The position numbers and the translations under genes are program-made. The notes beneath the pieces were generated by a model that saw only the letters and a list, made by a program, of their open reading frames with translations, made no database searches and was not told the DNA's origin. Positions 52,161-60,854 of a stretch of DNA of 64,000 nt are shown here, in pieces. The DNA is taken from the NCBI RefSeq assembly GCF_039852015.1, contig NZ_CP156626.1, forward strand, positions 682,001 to 746,000, written 5' to 3'. The DNA comes from Robbsia sp. KACC 23696 (GTDB taxonomy: Bacteria > Pseudomonadota > Gammaproteobacteria > Burkholderiales > Burkholderiaceae). Position 1 is the stretch's first letter, and the number at the start of each line of letters is the position of its first letter.

Positions 52161-53426
52161 TCAGCGCAGTGGTGGCGCGGCCGTGGAGCCCCGCTCCAGC
52201 CACTCGGGCGCGAAGCGATTTCCCGCTGTCTGCAGGTCGCGCCGGTCCGATGCGGCGGTGACGGCAGCAGCGGTGGTGACAGAGACGGCATTGCTCGCGT
52301 GGGTGCCGGTCGCAGCGTGGGCGCCTGTCGTCGCGGCCGTCTGCATCATCGTCAGCAAGCGCTCGGCTGCCTGCCGTCCGATGCGATGCGTATCCACCCG
52401 CATCGTGGTCAAGGGGGGATGCGCCTCGGCGGCCAGTGCGAGGTCGTCGAAGCCGGTGACCGACAGGGCCGTGGGGACGGCGATGCCGCGTGCCGCGGCT
52501 TCGCGGAGGACCCCCAGCGCCAGCATGTCGTTGCCGCAGACGATGGCGGTTGGCGGGCAGATTTCCGGCGCACGCAGCGCTTTCGGCGGCTGCGCTGGGT
52601 CGATGCTGCGTTCCGATGCTGTCACCCTCGGTCGATCGAGATCCATGATCGCCCGCAGGCTTTCCCGGCCGAAGGCCAGTGTCGCCGGGCCTTCGCGTTG
52701 ATGCTCCGGGCGGATAAAAAGGCCATGCCGTTGCAACGCGCGATGCAGGCCGGCTTGGCGCGCCTGCACGCGATCGTTGTCCGCTGCCGGCTGGAACACG
52801 GCGCCGAAGCTGCGGTGGCCCAATGCCACCAGCCGTTCGACGATCTGTTCATAGGCGGCGGCATTGTCGAAGCCAACGCACACGTGCGGGCTGTCGTCCC
52901 GATAGGCGTAGGTGACCACGTAGGGGACGCGATAACGCTGCAACGCGTCGAATACCTCCGGCGGGTGCGCTTCGCCGACCAGCGCCAGCGCTTCGACCCC
53001 GCGCGCGAGCATCGCCTGCACTTGCGTCAATGCCTGCGCAGGCGCGTAGTTCGAGCAACCGAGGAACAAGGTGATGCCATGTTCGGCGAACGTGGCCTGC
53101 ATGCCGCTGACCTGCGAGGCGAAGACCTGATCATCCAGCGTCGGGATGATGATGCCGGCGATATGCGTGCGCGTGGAGGCCAGCGCGCGTCCGGCGGCGT
53201 GCGGAATCCAATTCAATGCCCGCGCCGCTTCCTCGACGCGCGTCCTGACCGCGGCGGACACCTTCCCCGGATCGTTGTAGACACGTGAGACGGTCGCCGT
53301 GGAGACGCCGGCCTGGCGCGCGACGTCTTCCAGCACGCTGCGACCGTTGCCCCGGCGCGCGCGCGCCGTGCCGCCCGTGCGGCTGGGCTTGGAGCGGGGG
53401 GGCGTCGGGACGTCGGATTCGGGCAT
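52161..53426 (-). CDS. LacI-family transcriptional regulator
   Basis: A 421-residue repressor with N-terminal helix-turn-helix in VLEDVARQAGVSTATVSRVYNDPG (after a ~28-residue basic tail), the hinge, then a type-I periplasmic-binding-fold sensor (~85-370; HIAGIIIPTLDDQVFA, ALSVTGFDDLALAAE). The last ~40 residues are an Ala/Thr-rich extension, longer than usual. It is the last gene of the ribokinase/MFS/DapA-family operon, 30 bases after the aldolase gene, and is the probable reader of the two TGTTAGCGCTTACA sites ahead of the operon. The effector is probably a sugar or sugar phosphate. Confidence 0.88.
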   Translation of the reverse strand: MPESDVPTPPRSKPSRTGGTARARRGNGRSVLEDVARQAGVSTATVSRVYNDPGKVSAAVRTRVEEAARALNWIPHAAGRALASTRTHIAGIIIPTLDDQVFASQVSGMQATFAEHGITLFLGCSNYAPAQALTQVQAMLARGVEALALVGEAHPPEVFDALQRYRVPYVVTYAYRDDSPHVCVGFDNAAAYEQIVERLVALGHRSFGAVFQPAADNDRVQARQAGLHRALQRHGLFIRPEHQREGPATLAFGRESLRAIMDLDRPRVTASERSIDPAQPPKALRAPEICPPTAIVCGNDMLALGVLREAAARGIAVPTALSVTGFDDLALAAEAHPPLTTMRVDTHRIGRQAAERLLTMMQTAATTGAHAATGTHASNAVSVTTAAAVTAASDRRDLQTAGNRFAPEWLERGSTAAPPLR

Positions 53427-53456
53427 CGATCGGATGAAGCGGGGAACGGGTGCGGA

Positions 53457-54425
53457 TCAGGCCCGCTTGGCGATCCGGGCGCGGAAGTGTTCGGTGCCAT
53501 CGACGATCTTGTCGAGAACCGCATCCAACGCCCAGAAACGTTCGCGCACATCATAGTCGATCACGCGGCAGCGGATCGACGCGAAGGTGCCGATACGCTG
53601 ATGGTACATCTTCGCGAGCGCCGGATAACCGAGGGATTCCGACACGGCGCACAGAACCAGGAAAGTCGCCAGTTCGTCGGCCAGTGCAGGATCTTCGTCG
53701 GCGTGATTGCGCAGCCAGTTGTACAGATCCGGATGAAAGTTCGTGAAGACGCCGTTGAAGCCGCCCGAGCCGGCAAGCATCGCATCGCGTGCGATGGCCG
53801 CGTTGGCGTTCAGGATCTGCAGTTTCGAGCCTTCCGCCAGTTTCACGCGGCGCTTGACGACTTCCAGATCGCAGCTCACGTCTTTCAGCATGATGAAGCG
53901 GCCGGTGTCGATGCAGAAGCGCAGTTCGTCGTCGCTCAGCAGGCGACGATACGGCGCTGGGCACTCGTACAGGCCGAGCGGCATATCGGCCGGCAGACGA
54001 TCCAGCAGATATTGCAGGTTCGATCGGAACGCGTCGCTGCCTTGCTGTTCCGGGTCGAGACGGTTCGTCACCAGCACGATGCCGTCGGCGCCGGTCTTCG
54101 CGGCGACGAGCAATTCCTCCACCTGCTTGTCCAAATCATTGCTGATATGGCCCGACACCACCACCGGCACGCGGCCGGCGACCTTGTCGACGACGTGCTT
54201 GCCCAGTGCGCCGCGCTCCTCCAGCGTGAGCTTCAACATCTCGCTGGATTGGCAAACGGCGAACAAGGCGTCGGAGCCATTGGCGAGATACCACTCGATA
54301 AGGCGGTCGAGGCCCGGATAGTCGATCGTGCCATCATCGTGGAACGGCGTCAGCATCACGGGCACGATGCCCTTTACAACGGTGGCTTGCGCGGCGGAAG
54401 CGGAGAGGGAGGACATCGATAGCAC
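53457..54425 (-). CDS. DapA-family class I aldolase/synthase
   Basis: A 322-residue TIM-barrel enzyme of the dihydrodipicolinate synthase superfamily. The Schiff-base lysine is in FIMLKDVSC, the proton-relay tyrosine in LGLYECPAPYRR, and VMLTPFHDDGTIDY starts the barrel. It differs from true DapA in the segment SGSGGFNGVFTNF and in its sugar-operon context, so it more likely splits or makes a 2-keto-sugar acid, comparable to KDG aldolase or YagE/YjhH types. ATG 54425 and ATG 54416 are both possible. It lies between MFS and LacI genes, with 73- and 30-base gaps. The true substrate is not inferable. Confidence 0.75.
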   Translation of the reverse strand: MLSMSSLSASAAQATVVKGIVPVMLTPFHDDGTIDYPGLDRLIEWYLANGSDALFAVCQSSEMLKLTLEERGALGKHVVDKVAGRVPVVVSGHISNDLDKQVEELLVAAKTGADGIVLVTNRLDPEQQGSDAFRSNLQYLLDRLPADMPLGLYECPAPYRRLLSDDELRFCIDTGRFIMLKDVSCDLEVVKRRVKLAEGSKLQILNANAAIARDAMLAGSGGFNGVFTNFHPDLYNWLRNHADEDPALADELATFLVLCAVSESLGYPALAKMYHQRIGTFASIRCRVIDYDVRERFWALDAVLDKIVDGTEHFRARIAKRA

Positions 54426-54498
54426 CTTGTTTTTAAGCTTGCAACATAAGCGTGTAGACGCGCATGAAGACGCGCGTGAAAAAGAAGCGCGCGGCGGA

Positions 54499-55857
54499 TC
54501 AGCCTTCGACGATCGGCTTGCGCACCAGAATCAGATAACTCATCGCACCGACGAAGGCGATCGCCGCGGCCGTCAGCAAGGCCGGCACGAAGGACCATTT
54601 CTCGGCGATGATGCCCGTCAGGATCGGTGCCAAGGCACCGCCCAGGAAACCGCCGAAATTCTGCAGCGATCCCAGCGACGCGATGCGGCTCGGCGGTGCG
54701 GCGGCGGTGGCCAGTGCCCATGAACTGGCCGAGGCGGCGTTGGCGAGGAAGATCACCACGGAGATGCAGGCCAGCGCGATCGTATTGCTTTGCACCAGGG
54801 CGGCCGGGATCGTGAAGCACACCATGCCGAGCATGGCGAACACGACGGCATTCCGACGCGCGATCACCGGCTGTGCGGTCTTGCTCGTCACCAGATCCGA
54901 GAACCAGCCGGCGGCGAGCGATCCCAAAAAGCCGCAAAAGAACGGCACCGATGCCGCGACACCGGTCCGAGCCAGGCTCATATGCCGCTCTGCCGTCAGA
55001 TAACCGGGCAGCCAGGTCAGGTAGACCCAGTTCAGATAGACGGAGCCGAAATAGCCGATCAACATGCCCCAGGTGGTGGCGTGGCGGAACAGTCCCAGCC
55101 AGTCGTTCAGCGTCATCGTCGGGCGTGAGGCGGGGGCATGGGCATCAAGACCCTGCTCCAGATAGGCAACCTCTTCCGCCGTCATCCGCGCCTTGTTCGG
55201 GTTGCGATAGACCGCGAGCCAGACCAGCGCCGCTACCAGCCCGGCCGCGCCGGTGATGATGAAGGCCCAGCGCCAGTGAAACGAGGTCAGCAGGATCGAC
55301 AGCAGCAGCGGCGCCAGCGCGGAGCCGAGCGGCGATGCCGAGTTGAAGATGCCGGTCGGCTTGCCGCGCGAGCGCAGCGGGAACCAGTCGCTGACCACGC
55401 GGGCGGCCGACGGGAATTGCGGCGCCTCGCCGATGCCGAGCACGATCCGCGCGACGATAAACCAGCCGAAGGTACCGACGATACCGCCGGCGGCCTGAGC
55501 GAGCGACCAGACGATCAGGCCGAAGCCCAGCAGCTTACGCGCGCCGATCCGATCGACGAGCCAGCCTACCGGCAATTGGAAGATGGCATAGGTCCACGAG
55601 AACGCCGACAGCAGAAAGCCCATTTGCGCCAGCGACAAATGCATGTCGTCGCGGATCAGCGAGTTCGCCACCGACAACACGCCGCGATCGAGGTAGTTGA
55701 TGATGCCGCTGATCATCAGCAAGGTCAGTGCGATCACCTGCGTGCGGCGGATGCGTGCCGGAACCGGCAACGCGCCACTCGATGGCATCGGCTGCGGCGT
55801 GTCTGCTGCGGCAGGCGCGCCTTGGGCCAGCGCGGCCCCGCTCGATTTTGAATGCAT
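54499..55857 (-). CDS. MFS transporter, ACS family (sugar acid or hexose)
   Basis: A 452-residue 12-segment permease of the anion:cation symporter family, near relatives of galactonate/glucarate transporters and the MFS next to the ManD locus. Features are TLLMISGIINYLDRGVLS in the first segment and DRIGARKLLG in loop 2-3. The N-terminus has a ~35-residue Ala/Pro-rich tail; GGAG lies just before ATG 55857. It stands second in the operon, 180 bases after the ribokinase stop. Its likely load is the substrate handled by the DapA-family enzyme and/or ribokinase. Confidence 0.82.
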   Translation of the reverse strand: MHSKSSGAALAQGAPAAADTPQPMPSSGALPVPARIRRTQVIALTLLMISGIINYLDRGVLSVANSLIRDDMHLSLAQMGFLLSAFSWTYAIFQLPVGWLVDRIGARKLLGFGLIVWSLAQAAGGIVGTFGWFIVARIVLGIGEAPQFPSAARVVSDWFPLRSRGKPTGIFNSASPLGSALAPLLLSILLTSFHWRWAFIITGAAGLVAALVWLAVYRNPNKARMTAEEVAYLEQGLDAHAPASRPTMTLNDWLGLFRHATTWGMLIGYFGSVYLNWVYLTWLPGYLTAERHMSLARTGVAASVPFFCGFLGSLAAGWFSDLVTSKTAQPVIARRNAVVFAMLGMVCFTIPAALVQSNTIALACISVVIFLANAASASSWALATAAAPPSRIASLGSLQNFGGFLGGALAPILTGIIAEKWSFVPALLTAAAIAFVGAMSYLILVRKPIVEG

Positions 55858-56037
55858 GGAACAGTCTCCGTATCGGTAATCGGTCGTCTGGCCCGCTTGC
55901 CGTCGCCATCACAGAGGCGGAAATCGGGATCGATCGCGACCTGCTGTCAGGCGCCGTTGCGTCGGGCCGTAGCGCCCGGACCGGGCGCAACTCAAAAATA
56001 AGGCGTCGTGCCGGATAGGCGCGACTGCCGCAACCGA

Positions 56038-57009
56038 TCAGGTGGCGGCGTCCGCGAGTACTTCCGCGCGTGTCGGAATCGACGTTTGCGCACCGTGCCG
56101 CGTTACGCTGAGCGCGGCGGCGCGTTGACCGAATGCAATCGCGTCGGCCATCGCTTGACCGGCAGCGCGGGCGGCGGCGAAGCCACCCGCGAAGGTATCG
56201 CCGGCAGCGGTCGTATCCACGGCCGTGACCTTGTGTGCGGGGACATGACCCTTTGACGGGCCACCGTTCGAATCGGCTGCCTTCGTCGACGAGGCTTGCC
56301 AGAACACGCCGTTTGCGCCGAGCGTGACGATGACGTAGGCGGCGCCTTGCGCCAGCAGTGCCGCGGCGGCGCGCTCGGCGTCCTCGGCATCGCGCACCGG
56401 AATGCCCGACATCAGTTCGGCTTCCGTCTCGTTGACCACCAGATAATCGACCTGGGCCAGTAGCGCGTCCGGCAAGGGCCGTGCCGGCGCGGGATTCAGC
56501 AGTACGGCGGTATTCTGGCGGACCGCGGTGGCGATCGCGTATTCGACGGTCGCGAGCGGCGTTTCCAACTGGCAGATCACCATATCGGCGGCGCCGATCG
56601 CGGCAGACGCGGCGTCGACATCGTCGCGCGTCAGCGCGTCGTTCGCGCCGCCGACGATGACGATGCTGTTGGCGCCATCCTGGGCGACGCTGATGACGGC
56701 GATGCCGCTGCTGCCGGGGACGGTGCGCAAGGTGCCGGTCTCGATCCCGTCCGCCTTGAGGCCATCGCGCAGCGTGGTCCCGAATGCATCGTCGCCGACG
56801 CAGCCCACCATCGTCACCGTCGCGCCCAGCCGCGCCGCCGCCACCGCTTGATTGGCGCCTTTACCGCCGGGAATCGTCTCGAAGCCGGTGCCGGCCAAGG
56901 TTTCTCCAGGAACCGGCAATCGCGGCGCCCGAACGACGAGATCCATATTGGCGCTGCCGACCACGACGATCGACGGGCTCTTCCGAGCGGAGGGGGTGAC
57001 GGGGCTCAA
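56038..57009 (-). CDS. rbsK: Ribokinase
   Basis: A 323-residue PfkB-family sugar kinase. The N-terminal ribokinase signature is VVVGSANMDLVVRAPRLPVPGET, followed by GGKGANQAVAAARLG; the C-terminal signature DTTAAGDTFAGGFAAA holds the catalytic aspartate; NPAPARPLP and VNETEAE are also ribokinase-type. It phosphorylates D-ribose to ribose-5-phosphate (deoxyribose or related pentoses possible). Starts are TTG: 57009 is preferred because AAGGAGA lies seven bases upstream; TTG 57015 is only one base from it. It is first in the operon, downstream of two LacI-type operators. Confidence 0.85.
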   Translation of the reverse strand: MSPVTPSARKSPSIVVVGSANMDLVVRAPRLPVPGETLAGTGFETIPGGKGANQAVAAARLGATVTMVGCVGDDAFGTTLRDGLKADGIETGTLRTVPGSSGIAVISVAQDGANSIVIVGGANDALTRDDVDAASAAIGAADMVICQLETPLATVEYAIATAVRQNTAVLLNPAPARPLPDALLAQVDYLVVNETEAELMSGIPVRDAEDAERAAAALLAQGAAYVIVTLGANGVFWQASSTKAADSNGGPSKGHVPAHKVTAVDTTAAGDTFAGGFAAARAAGQAMADAIAFGQRAAALSVTRHGAQTSIPTRAEVLADAAT

Positions 57010-57051
57010 GCGCAATCTCCTTCATCTGCTGGCACGGCGGCAATGCCGTGA

Positions 57052-57065
57052 TGTTAGCGCTTACA
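57052..57065 (-). promoter_or_regulatory. LacI-type operator, copy 1, of the ribokinase operon
   Basis: TGTTAGCGCTTACA, a near-perfect dyad (12 of 14 positions symmetrical) around the AGCGCT core typical of LacI-family sites. It lies 40 bases upstream of the TTG start, near the likely promoter. Confidence 0.75.
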
Positions 57066-57095
57066 CTTGCGGACTCGCGATGGCGCCAATGAAAG

Positions 57096-57109
57096 TGTTA
57101 GCGCTTACA
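57096..57109 (-). promoter_or_regulatory. LacI-type operator, copy 2, of the ribokinase operon
   Basis: A second, identical TGTTAGCGCTTACA, 44 bases away from the first, about four helical turns, so both sites face the same side of the DNA and could be bound cooperatively. A weaker AAAGCGATTGCA follows at 57119-57130. Confidence 0.75.
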
Positions 57110-57318
57110 TTTTCATCTGAAAGCGATTGCAAATGCAAGTGTTTGATGGGGAAACGGGGTAAACCCCAGGAATCGAGGTGCGTCGACGGCCATGTTCGCT
57201 CTTATCGGTCGCTATCGGCTTATATCATGCGCCTTGTGTGGCCTGGCCTGGCCTGCCGTGCCGCCCGGCGGCGCCGCGAGCGCGACGCCGGGATTGTGTC
57301 GGTCCGGCCGGTGAAACG

Positions 57319-58098
57319 CTAGGGCAGCGTGATAGTGAGGCTGGCCTGTTGCGGGCCCACCTTGACCAGGTCCGAATACGGCGCCAGCGCTTGCAATGTC
57401 GAATTCCGCAGATAGGTCTGCAGGCCGAGCAGGGCGACGATGCCGATCAGCAGGAAGACGGCGGCAAAGCTCCACAACGGTGCCTCGCGCTTCAGCGTGT
57501 GCTCGATCTGGTCGGGAAGGGCCCAGTGCGGCGCGAAGGCGGCGCGCTTGCCTTTCATATTGGCGATCTCGTCGCCGAGACGCGCCGTCAGATAGGCCAG
57601 TTTTTCCGGGCCTTCGAGCAAGTACTTGCCTTGAAAGCCGAGCAGCAGACACATATGGAAGACTTCCAGGCTCTGCAATCGTGCGGCGCCCTGGGCCCGG
57701 CATTCCTCCAGATAGCGGAAGAAATTCTCGCCTGCCAACTGCTCGCCGAACAGCAGCAACTGCAGCGGGCGCCGCTCCCACTCGTCGCGGATCGAGAACG
57801 TCGAGGCGAGCACGGATTCGTCGATGGCCGCGCAGAACGCGAACTTCGACGTAAAGATATCCTCGGCCGCGACATTCATCTTTTTTGCGCCGCGCTCGAA
57901 GTCGTTCAGAAATTGCTGGATCCGATCGAGGAAGGCGGCGACGTTCTCCGGCTCGCGGCCGCGCTTCAGCAGAAACAGCATGAAAAAACCGTCGTACAAC
58001 AAGTCCAGCAAGGACTTGACCTCATAGGACGGCGCCGCCGGGGTCGATTGCGACGGGGGCGGTGCGTGGTCACCGAACAGCGAAGGGGCTTGGCTCAT
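57319..58098 (-). CDS. tssL: Type VI secretion protein TssL (DotU family)
   Basis: A 259-residue inner-membrane baseplate-anchoring component. The cytoplasmic DotU domain spans residues ~30-200 (LLDLLYDGFFMLFLLKRGREP, KFAFCAAIDESVLAS, WERRPLQLLLFGEQLAGENFFRYLE, VFHMCLLLGFQGKY); one C-terminal membrane segment follows (~215-236, FAAVFLLIGIVALLGLQTYL) and a short periplasmic tail. No OmpA-like peptidoglycan-binding domain is fused, so this is the short TssL form. Its ATG overlaps the stop of tssK (ATGA at 58095-58098). It is the last gene of the minus-strand group. Confidence 0.92.
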   Translation of the reverse strand: MSQAPSLFGDHAPPPSQSTPAAPSYEVKSLLDLLYDGFFMLFLLKRGREPENVAAFLDRIQQFLNDFERGAKKMNVAAEDIFTSKFAFCAAIDESVLASTFSIRDEWERRPLQLLLFGEQLAGENFFRYLEECRAQGAARLQSLEVFHMCLLLGFQGKYLLEGPEKLAYLTARLGDEIANMKGKRAAFAPHWALPDQIEHTLKREAPLWSFAAVFLLIGIVALLGLQTYLRNSTLQALAPYSDLVKVGPQQASLTITLP

Positions 58099-59438
58099 GA
58101 TGTGACGGCGATTAATTCGAGACGGAGATTGTTGATGCCGGCCGGCGCGTAGATCGTCAGCGACTGCGCCTGCAACATGCGCTCGAACAGCATGCCGCGC
58201 GTATCCAGCGAGAAATAGCAAACGCCGGGGCGTACCGGGATGGCCGGTGGCACTTGCGGCGTATAGCTCAGGCGCAGACCCGGCATGGCCGACTGCACCA
58301 GCTTGTCGACATCGTCGGGCGCGCCCAGCTTGAAGCGCGCCGGCACCGCTTCGACCAGTTCGACGTTCGGCATGTCGGCCGAGACCGCCAGGAAGAACGT
58401 CGTCTTTTCGTCGATCTTGCCGGAGTCGATGCGACCGAGGTGGAACGACGGCCGAACCTGTTCCAGCGGAATGATGAAATAGCGCTCGGAAATCACGGTA
58501 TCCAGCAGCTCGCGCAACATCGTATCCAATCGCGCGAAGCCCGGACCCGGCTCGTCGTGTTTGTACGGCGGCAGATCGGCGAGCGTGTAGTTTTTCGAGA
58601 ACGTCATCAACTGCCCCGTCACGCGCAGCAACTCCTGGAACAGGCGCTCCGGATGCAGGGACGGATGCTGGTGCAGATGCGCCAGCGTGGCAAAGGCCGC
58701 ATTCGCCGTATGCAGCAGCCAGAACGACGCGATATCGCCGGAACGGAATTCGATGATGTTCTTGCTCGGCTCGCGATGAAAACCGTACAAGGCATTCACT
58801 TTCGCCTGCAACGCATCGATCAATCGGCGCAAGCGGTTCAGCAGCAGTGGCGACGCTTCGATTGCGAGGCTCGGCGGCACGAAACTCTCATCCAGTTCCC
58901 AGCCCGATGTTGCCGTGCGCCGTACGCGCACCAGCGGCACCGACAGGAATTGGTCACGCGGTTCATGTTGTGCGATCAGTCGCACCGCCTTTTTCAAGAC
59001 CGTGATGTCGGCTTCCACCGCATCGGTGTAGAGATCGGCGGCCATCTGCGTTTCCGAGACAAAGCGCGCGGTAAATCCTTGCTCGTCCACGTCGGCGCTG
59101 TTGCGTCCTGCGTCACGCGTCGGATGAATGGCCAGATAGAAGACCACTTCGTCGCTACCTTCGGCCATCGTGTCCAGCGCGACCGAGGGCGGCAGCGCAT
59201 CGGCTTGCGGCGCCGCATAGAGTTCGCCGTCGGGGAAGATCAACGACAGTTGCGACAATCGGAGGACGTTGCTGCCCAAGGCATCCATGTCGATGCGCAA
59301 GGTCCGCACGCCCCAGTTATAGGGCTGCAGTGCCTGGGTTGCCTCGAACAACCGCGCCTCGTGATACGCGTCCTGCTTTTGGAAATGCTGTGGGCGCAGG
59401 AACAATCCTTCACCCCATAAAACCTTGTCCGAATAACT
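58095..59438 (-). CDS. tssK: Type VI secretion baseplate protein TssK
   Basis: A 447-residue trimeric protein that joins the baseplate wedge to the membrane complex. The family start VLWGEGLFLRPQHFQKQDAYHE is clear, followed by a neck and the C-terminal membrane-complex-binding head that ends near SLTIYAPAGINNL. GGGGAAA precedes ATG 59438; an in-frame ATG at 59471 adds 11 residues with no family match. Its stop overlaps the start of tssL, implying coupled translation. It follows tssJ after a 180-base gap. Confidence 0.92.
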   Translation of the reverse strand, partial: SYSDKVLWGEGLFLRPQHFQKQDAYHEARLFEATQALQPYNWGVRTLRIDMDALGSNVLRLSQLSLIFPDGELYAAPQADALPPSVALDTMAEGSDEVVFYLAIHPTRDAGRNSADVDEQGFTARFVSETQMAADLYTDAVEADITVLKKAVRLIAQHEPRDQFLSVPLVRVRRTATSGWELDESFVPPSLAIEASPLLLNRLRRLIDALQAKVNALYGFHREPSKNIIEFRSGDIASFWLLHTANAAFATLAHLHQHPSLHPERLFQELLRVTGQLMTFSKNYTLADLPPYKHDEPGPGFARLDTMLRELLDTVISERYFIIPLEQVRPSFHLGRIDSGKIDEKTTFFLAVSADMPNVELVEAVPARFKLGAPDDVDKLVQSAMPGLRLSYTPQVPPAIPVRPGVCYFSLDTRGMLFERMLQAQSLTIYAPAGINNLRLELIAVTS

Positions 59439-59618
59439 CATTGGTTTCCCCGCCTCGCCGCGTCGTTTCACATTTGCTGCACCCGGCTTGCCGCGTCAGT
59501 GCGGCAAGGTGAAAGGAGCGGCCATTTTTACGTATCCTCGCCCTGGTGTATTCTCGGGTCGGTCGTTGTTGCCGTTTTACCGTCTTTGGACTTTCCTTTA
59601 TCGACGAATAATCCATCG

Positions 59619-60305
59619 CTATTGGCAATTCACCATGGAAAGCATATTGAGTGACTGTTGCGCCGCACTGTCCGCGGCCACGATCGGCGTACCAGCGGTA
59701 ACCGTCATCGCGCAGGCATGCATGCCCACCAGCACGCCGGATTTCTCGGACTGCTTCGGATCGAATACCAAACGCCAACGCTGGCTGGCCGGCTGGCGGA
59801 AAAGCGCGACAATCCCAAGCGCACCCGCTTCGTAAGGGACCTTTTCAGTAGACGTGTAACGCTGTCCCGGAATCAAGGTCACTTCGCGAACCTGCATCAG
59901 ATCCTGTCCAAGAACCTGTTTTTCCTTGTTCGGATCGAGAAAAGTGTCGAAAGGCGCCTGCTGGAAGCTGGTCGGATCTTTCAAGGCATAGATTCGAACG
60001 ATCAGCGCGAGGCCGCGCTTTGTCGTGCCGGCATTCAGATTCGTCCCGGCATCCAATGTCAACGCGATTTGGCGCGGCGGCTTTTGCGAGTCCGGAACCG
60101 GGGGTTTGCCGATGCCGACGGCCTGCAATGCCGCGGATCCTGCCGTACCGATCAGGCCGACACCGGCCGCACAGCCGCCAAGCAGCAGGGCGCCCGCCAC
60201 GCTCACTATCGCGCTCGACATCCCCTTTCCCCACCGGCGTGTCGTATCCGCGCGCGCCGTCTTGTCTATCGCCATCATTCGTTTCGCTTCTCGTTGCGCC
60301 TTCAT
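59619..60305 (-). CDS. tssJ: Type VI secretion lipoprotein TssJ
   Basis: A 228-residue outer-membrane lipoprotein that ties the membrane complex to the outer membrane. The lipobox is LGGC (Cys45 from this start), then the beta-sandwich with LTLDAGTNLNAGTTKRGLALIVRIYAL, DPTSFQQAPF and LGQDLMQVREVTLIPGQRY, the TssJ signature. Several starts are possible (60305, 60275, 60221); AGGGA favours 60305 but a shorter signal is equally functional. It is first of the minus-strand tssJ-K-L group, divergent from the TPR lipoprotein gene. The C-terminus extends about 40 residues past the usual fold. Confidence 0.85.
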   Translation of the reverse strand: MKAQREAKRMMAIDKTARADTTRRWGKGMSSAIVSVAGALLLGGCAAGVGLIGTAGSAALQAVGIGKPPVPDSQKPPRQIALTLDAGTNLNAGTTKRGLALIVRIYALKDPTSFQQAPFDTFLDPNKEKQVLGQDLMQVREVTLIPGQRYTSTEKVPYEAGALGIVALFRQPASQRWRLVFDPKQSEKSGVLVGMHACAMTVTAGTPIVAADSAAQQSLNMLSMVNCQ

Positions 60306-60657
60306 CGCGTCCCTAAGACACGTCCGTCGTATCGTGATCCGACGTTCAATGGTATTGCAACTACGGTTCAGTATCGTGGCATAGCGCCCGACATTATTGC
60401 TGATGGCAGCCAGGAATAGTTATTCGTGGGCACTGCCCCGCTTTTTCTTTCTAAAACCTTTCATTGGAATATTTGTGAAAGCTTTGTGACGTCTTTCAGG
60501 CTTTCCGACATCAAACATTCATCGTTCGGTAAAGAAGGCTTCAGCTTTCCGAGAATCACCGATGTACCCCCACGCTCAAGCTAAAAATACACGAAAATTC
60601 AAGGCTTGCGCGAGTCTTCTCCTGTCCTTGGAGGGCGGTTCCGTTCTCGATCCCCCG

Positions 60658-60686
60658 TTGTCAGTGATCAGAATGGCCTGTACTAT
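60658..60686 (+). promoter_or_regulatory. Sigma-70 promoter for the TPR lipoprotein-tssB-tssC-hcp operon
   Basis: TTGTCA (60658-60663) and TACTAT (60681-60686), 17 bases apart, with TG right before the -10 (extended -10). The start site would be near 60693, giving a leader of about 160 bases. Confidence 0.6.
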
Positions 60687-60703
60687 AACAGCCGTTATTT
60701 TAC

Positions 60704-60715
60704 AAAGCGCGCTTT
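60704..60715. promoter_or_regulatory. Palindrome AAAGCGCGCTTT just after the T6SS promoter
   Basis: A perfect 12-base palindrome centred about 17 bases downstream of the predicted start site, a classic place for a repressor to block transcription. The regulator is unknown. Confidence 0.4.
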
Positions 60716-60854
60716 AAAACTGTCGACAGAAATCGAGGCTAGACGGCTCTGGTTGGTCTGAAGCTTTTCGATGGCTGAGTGGCGGTAGTATTCCAGCGGG
60801 CGACACGAAGTCAACCCAGTAGTCGTACGAGACAAACCTCTCTTTCATCGGAAC

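Larger units (their letters stand above)
57016..57318. other. Intergenic region between rbsK and tssL
   Basis: Contains the two operators and presumably the ribokinase promoter, although no canonical -35/-10 pair stands out. The 57180-57310 part is the region after the tssL stop and is GC rich; no terminator with a T tract is seen for tssL. Confidence 0.4.
60306..60854. other. Divergent regulatory region of the type VI secretion cluster
   Basis: A 549-base gap without supported genes. It holds the promoter at 60658-60686 and a palindrome AAAGCGCGCTTT at 60704-60715 (both described below), and A/T-rich tracts at 60440-60490. No clear sigma-54 (-24/-12) site is found. The length suggests several regulator sites acting on both transcription units. 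Confidence 0.5.

Noticed and set aside
60360-60420. TGGCA-N-GC as a sigma-54 promoter before the T6SS genes.
   Set aside because: The required spacing of GG and GC with a TTGC element is not met.
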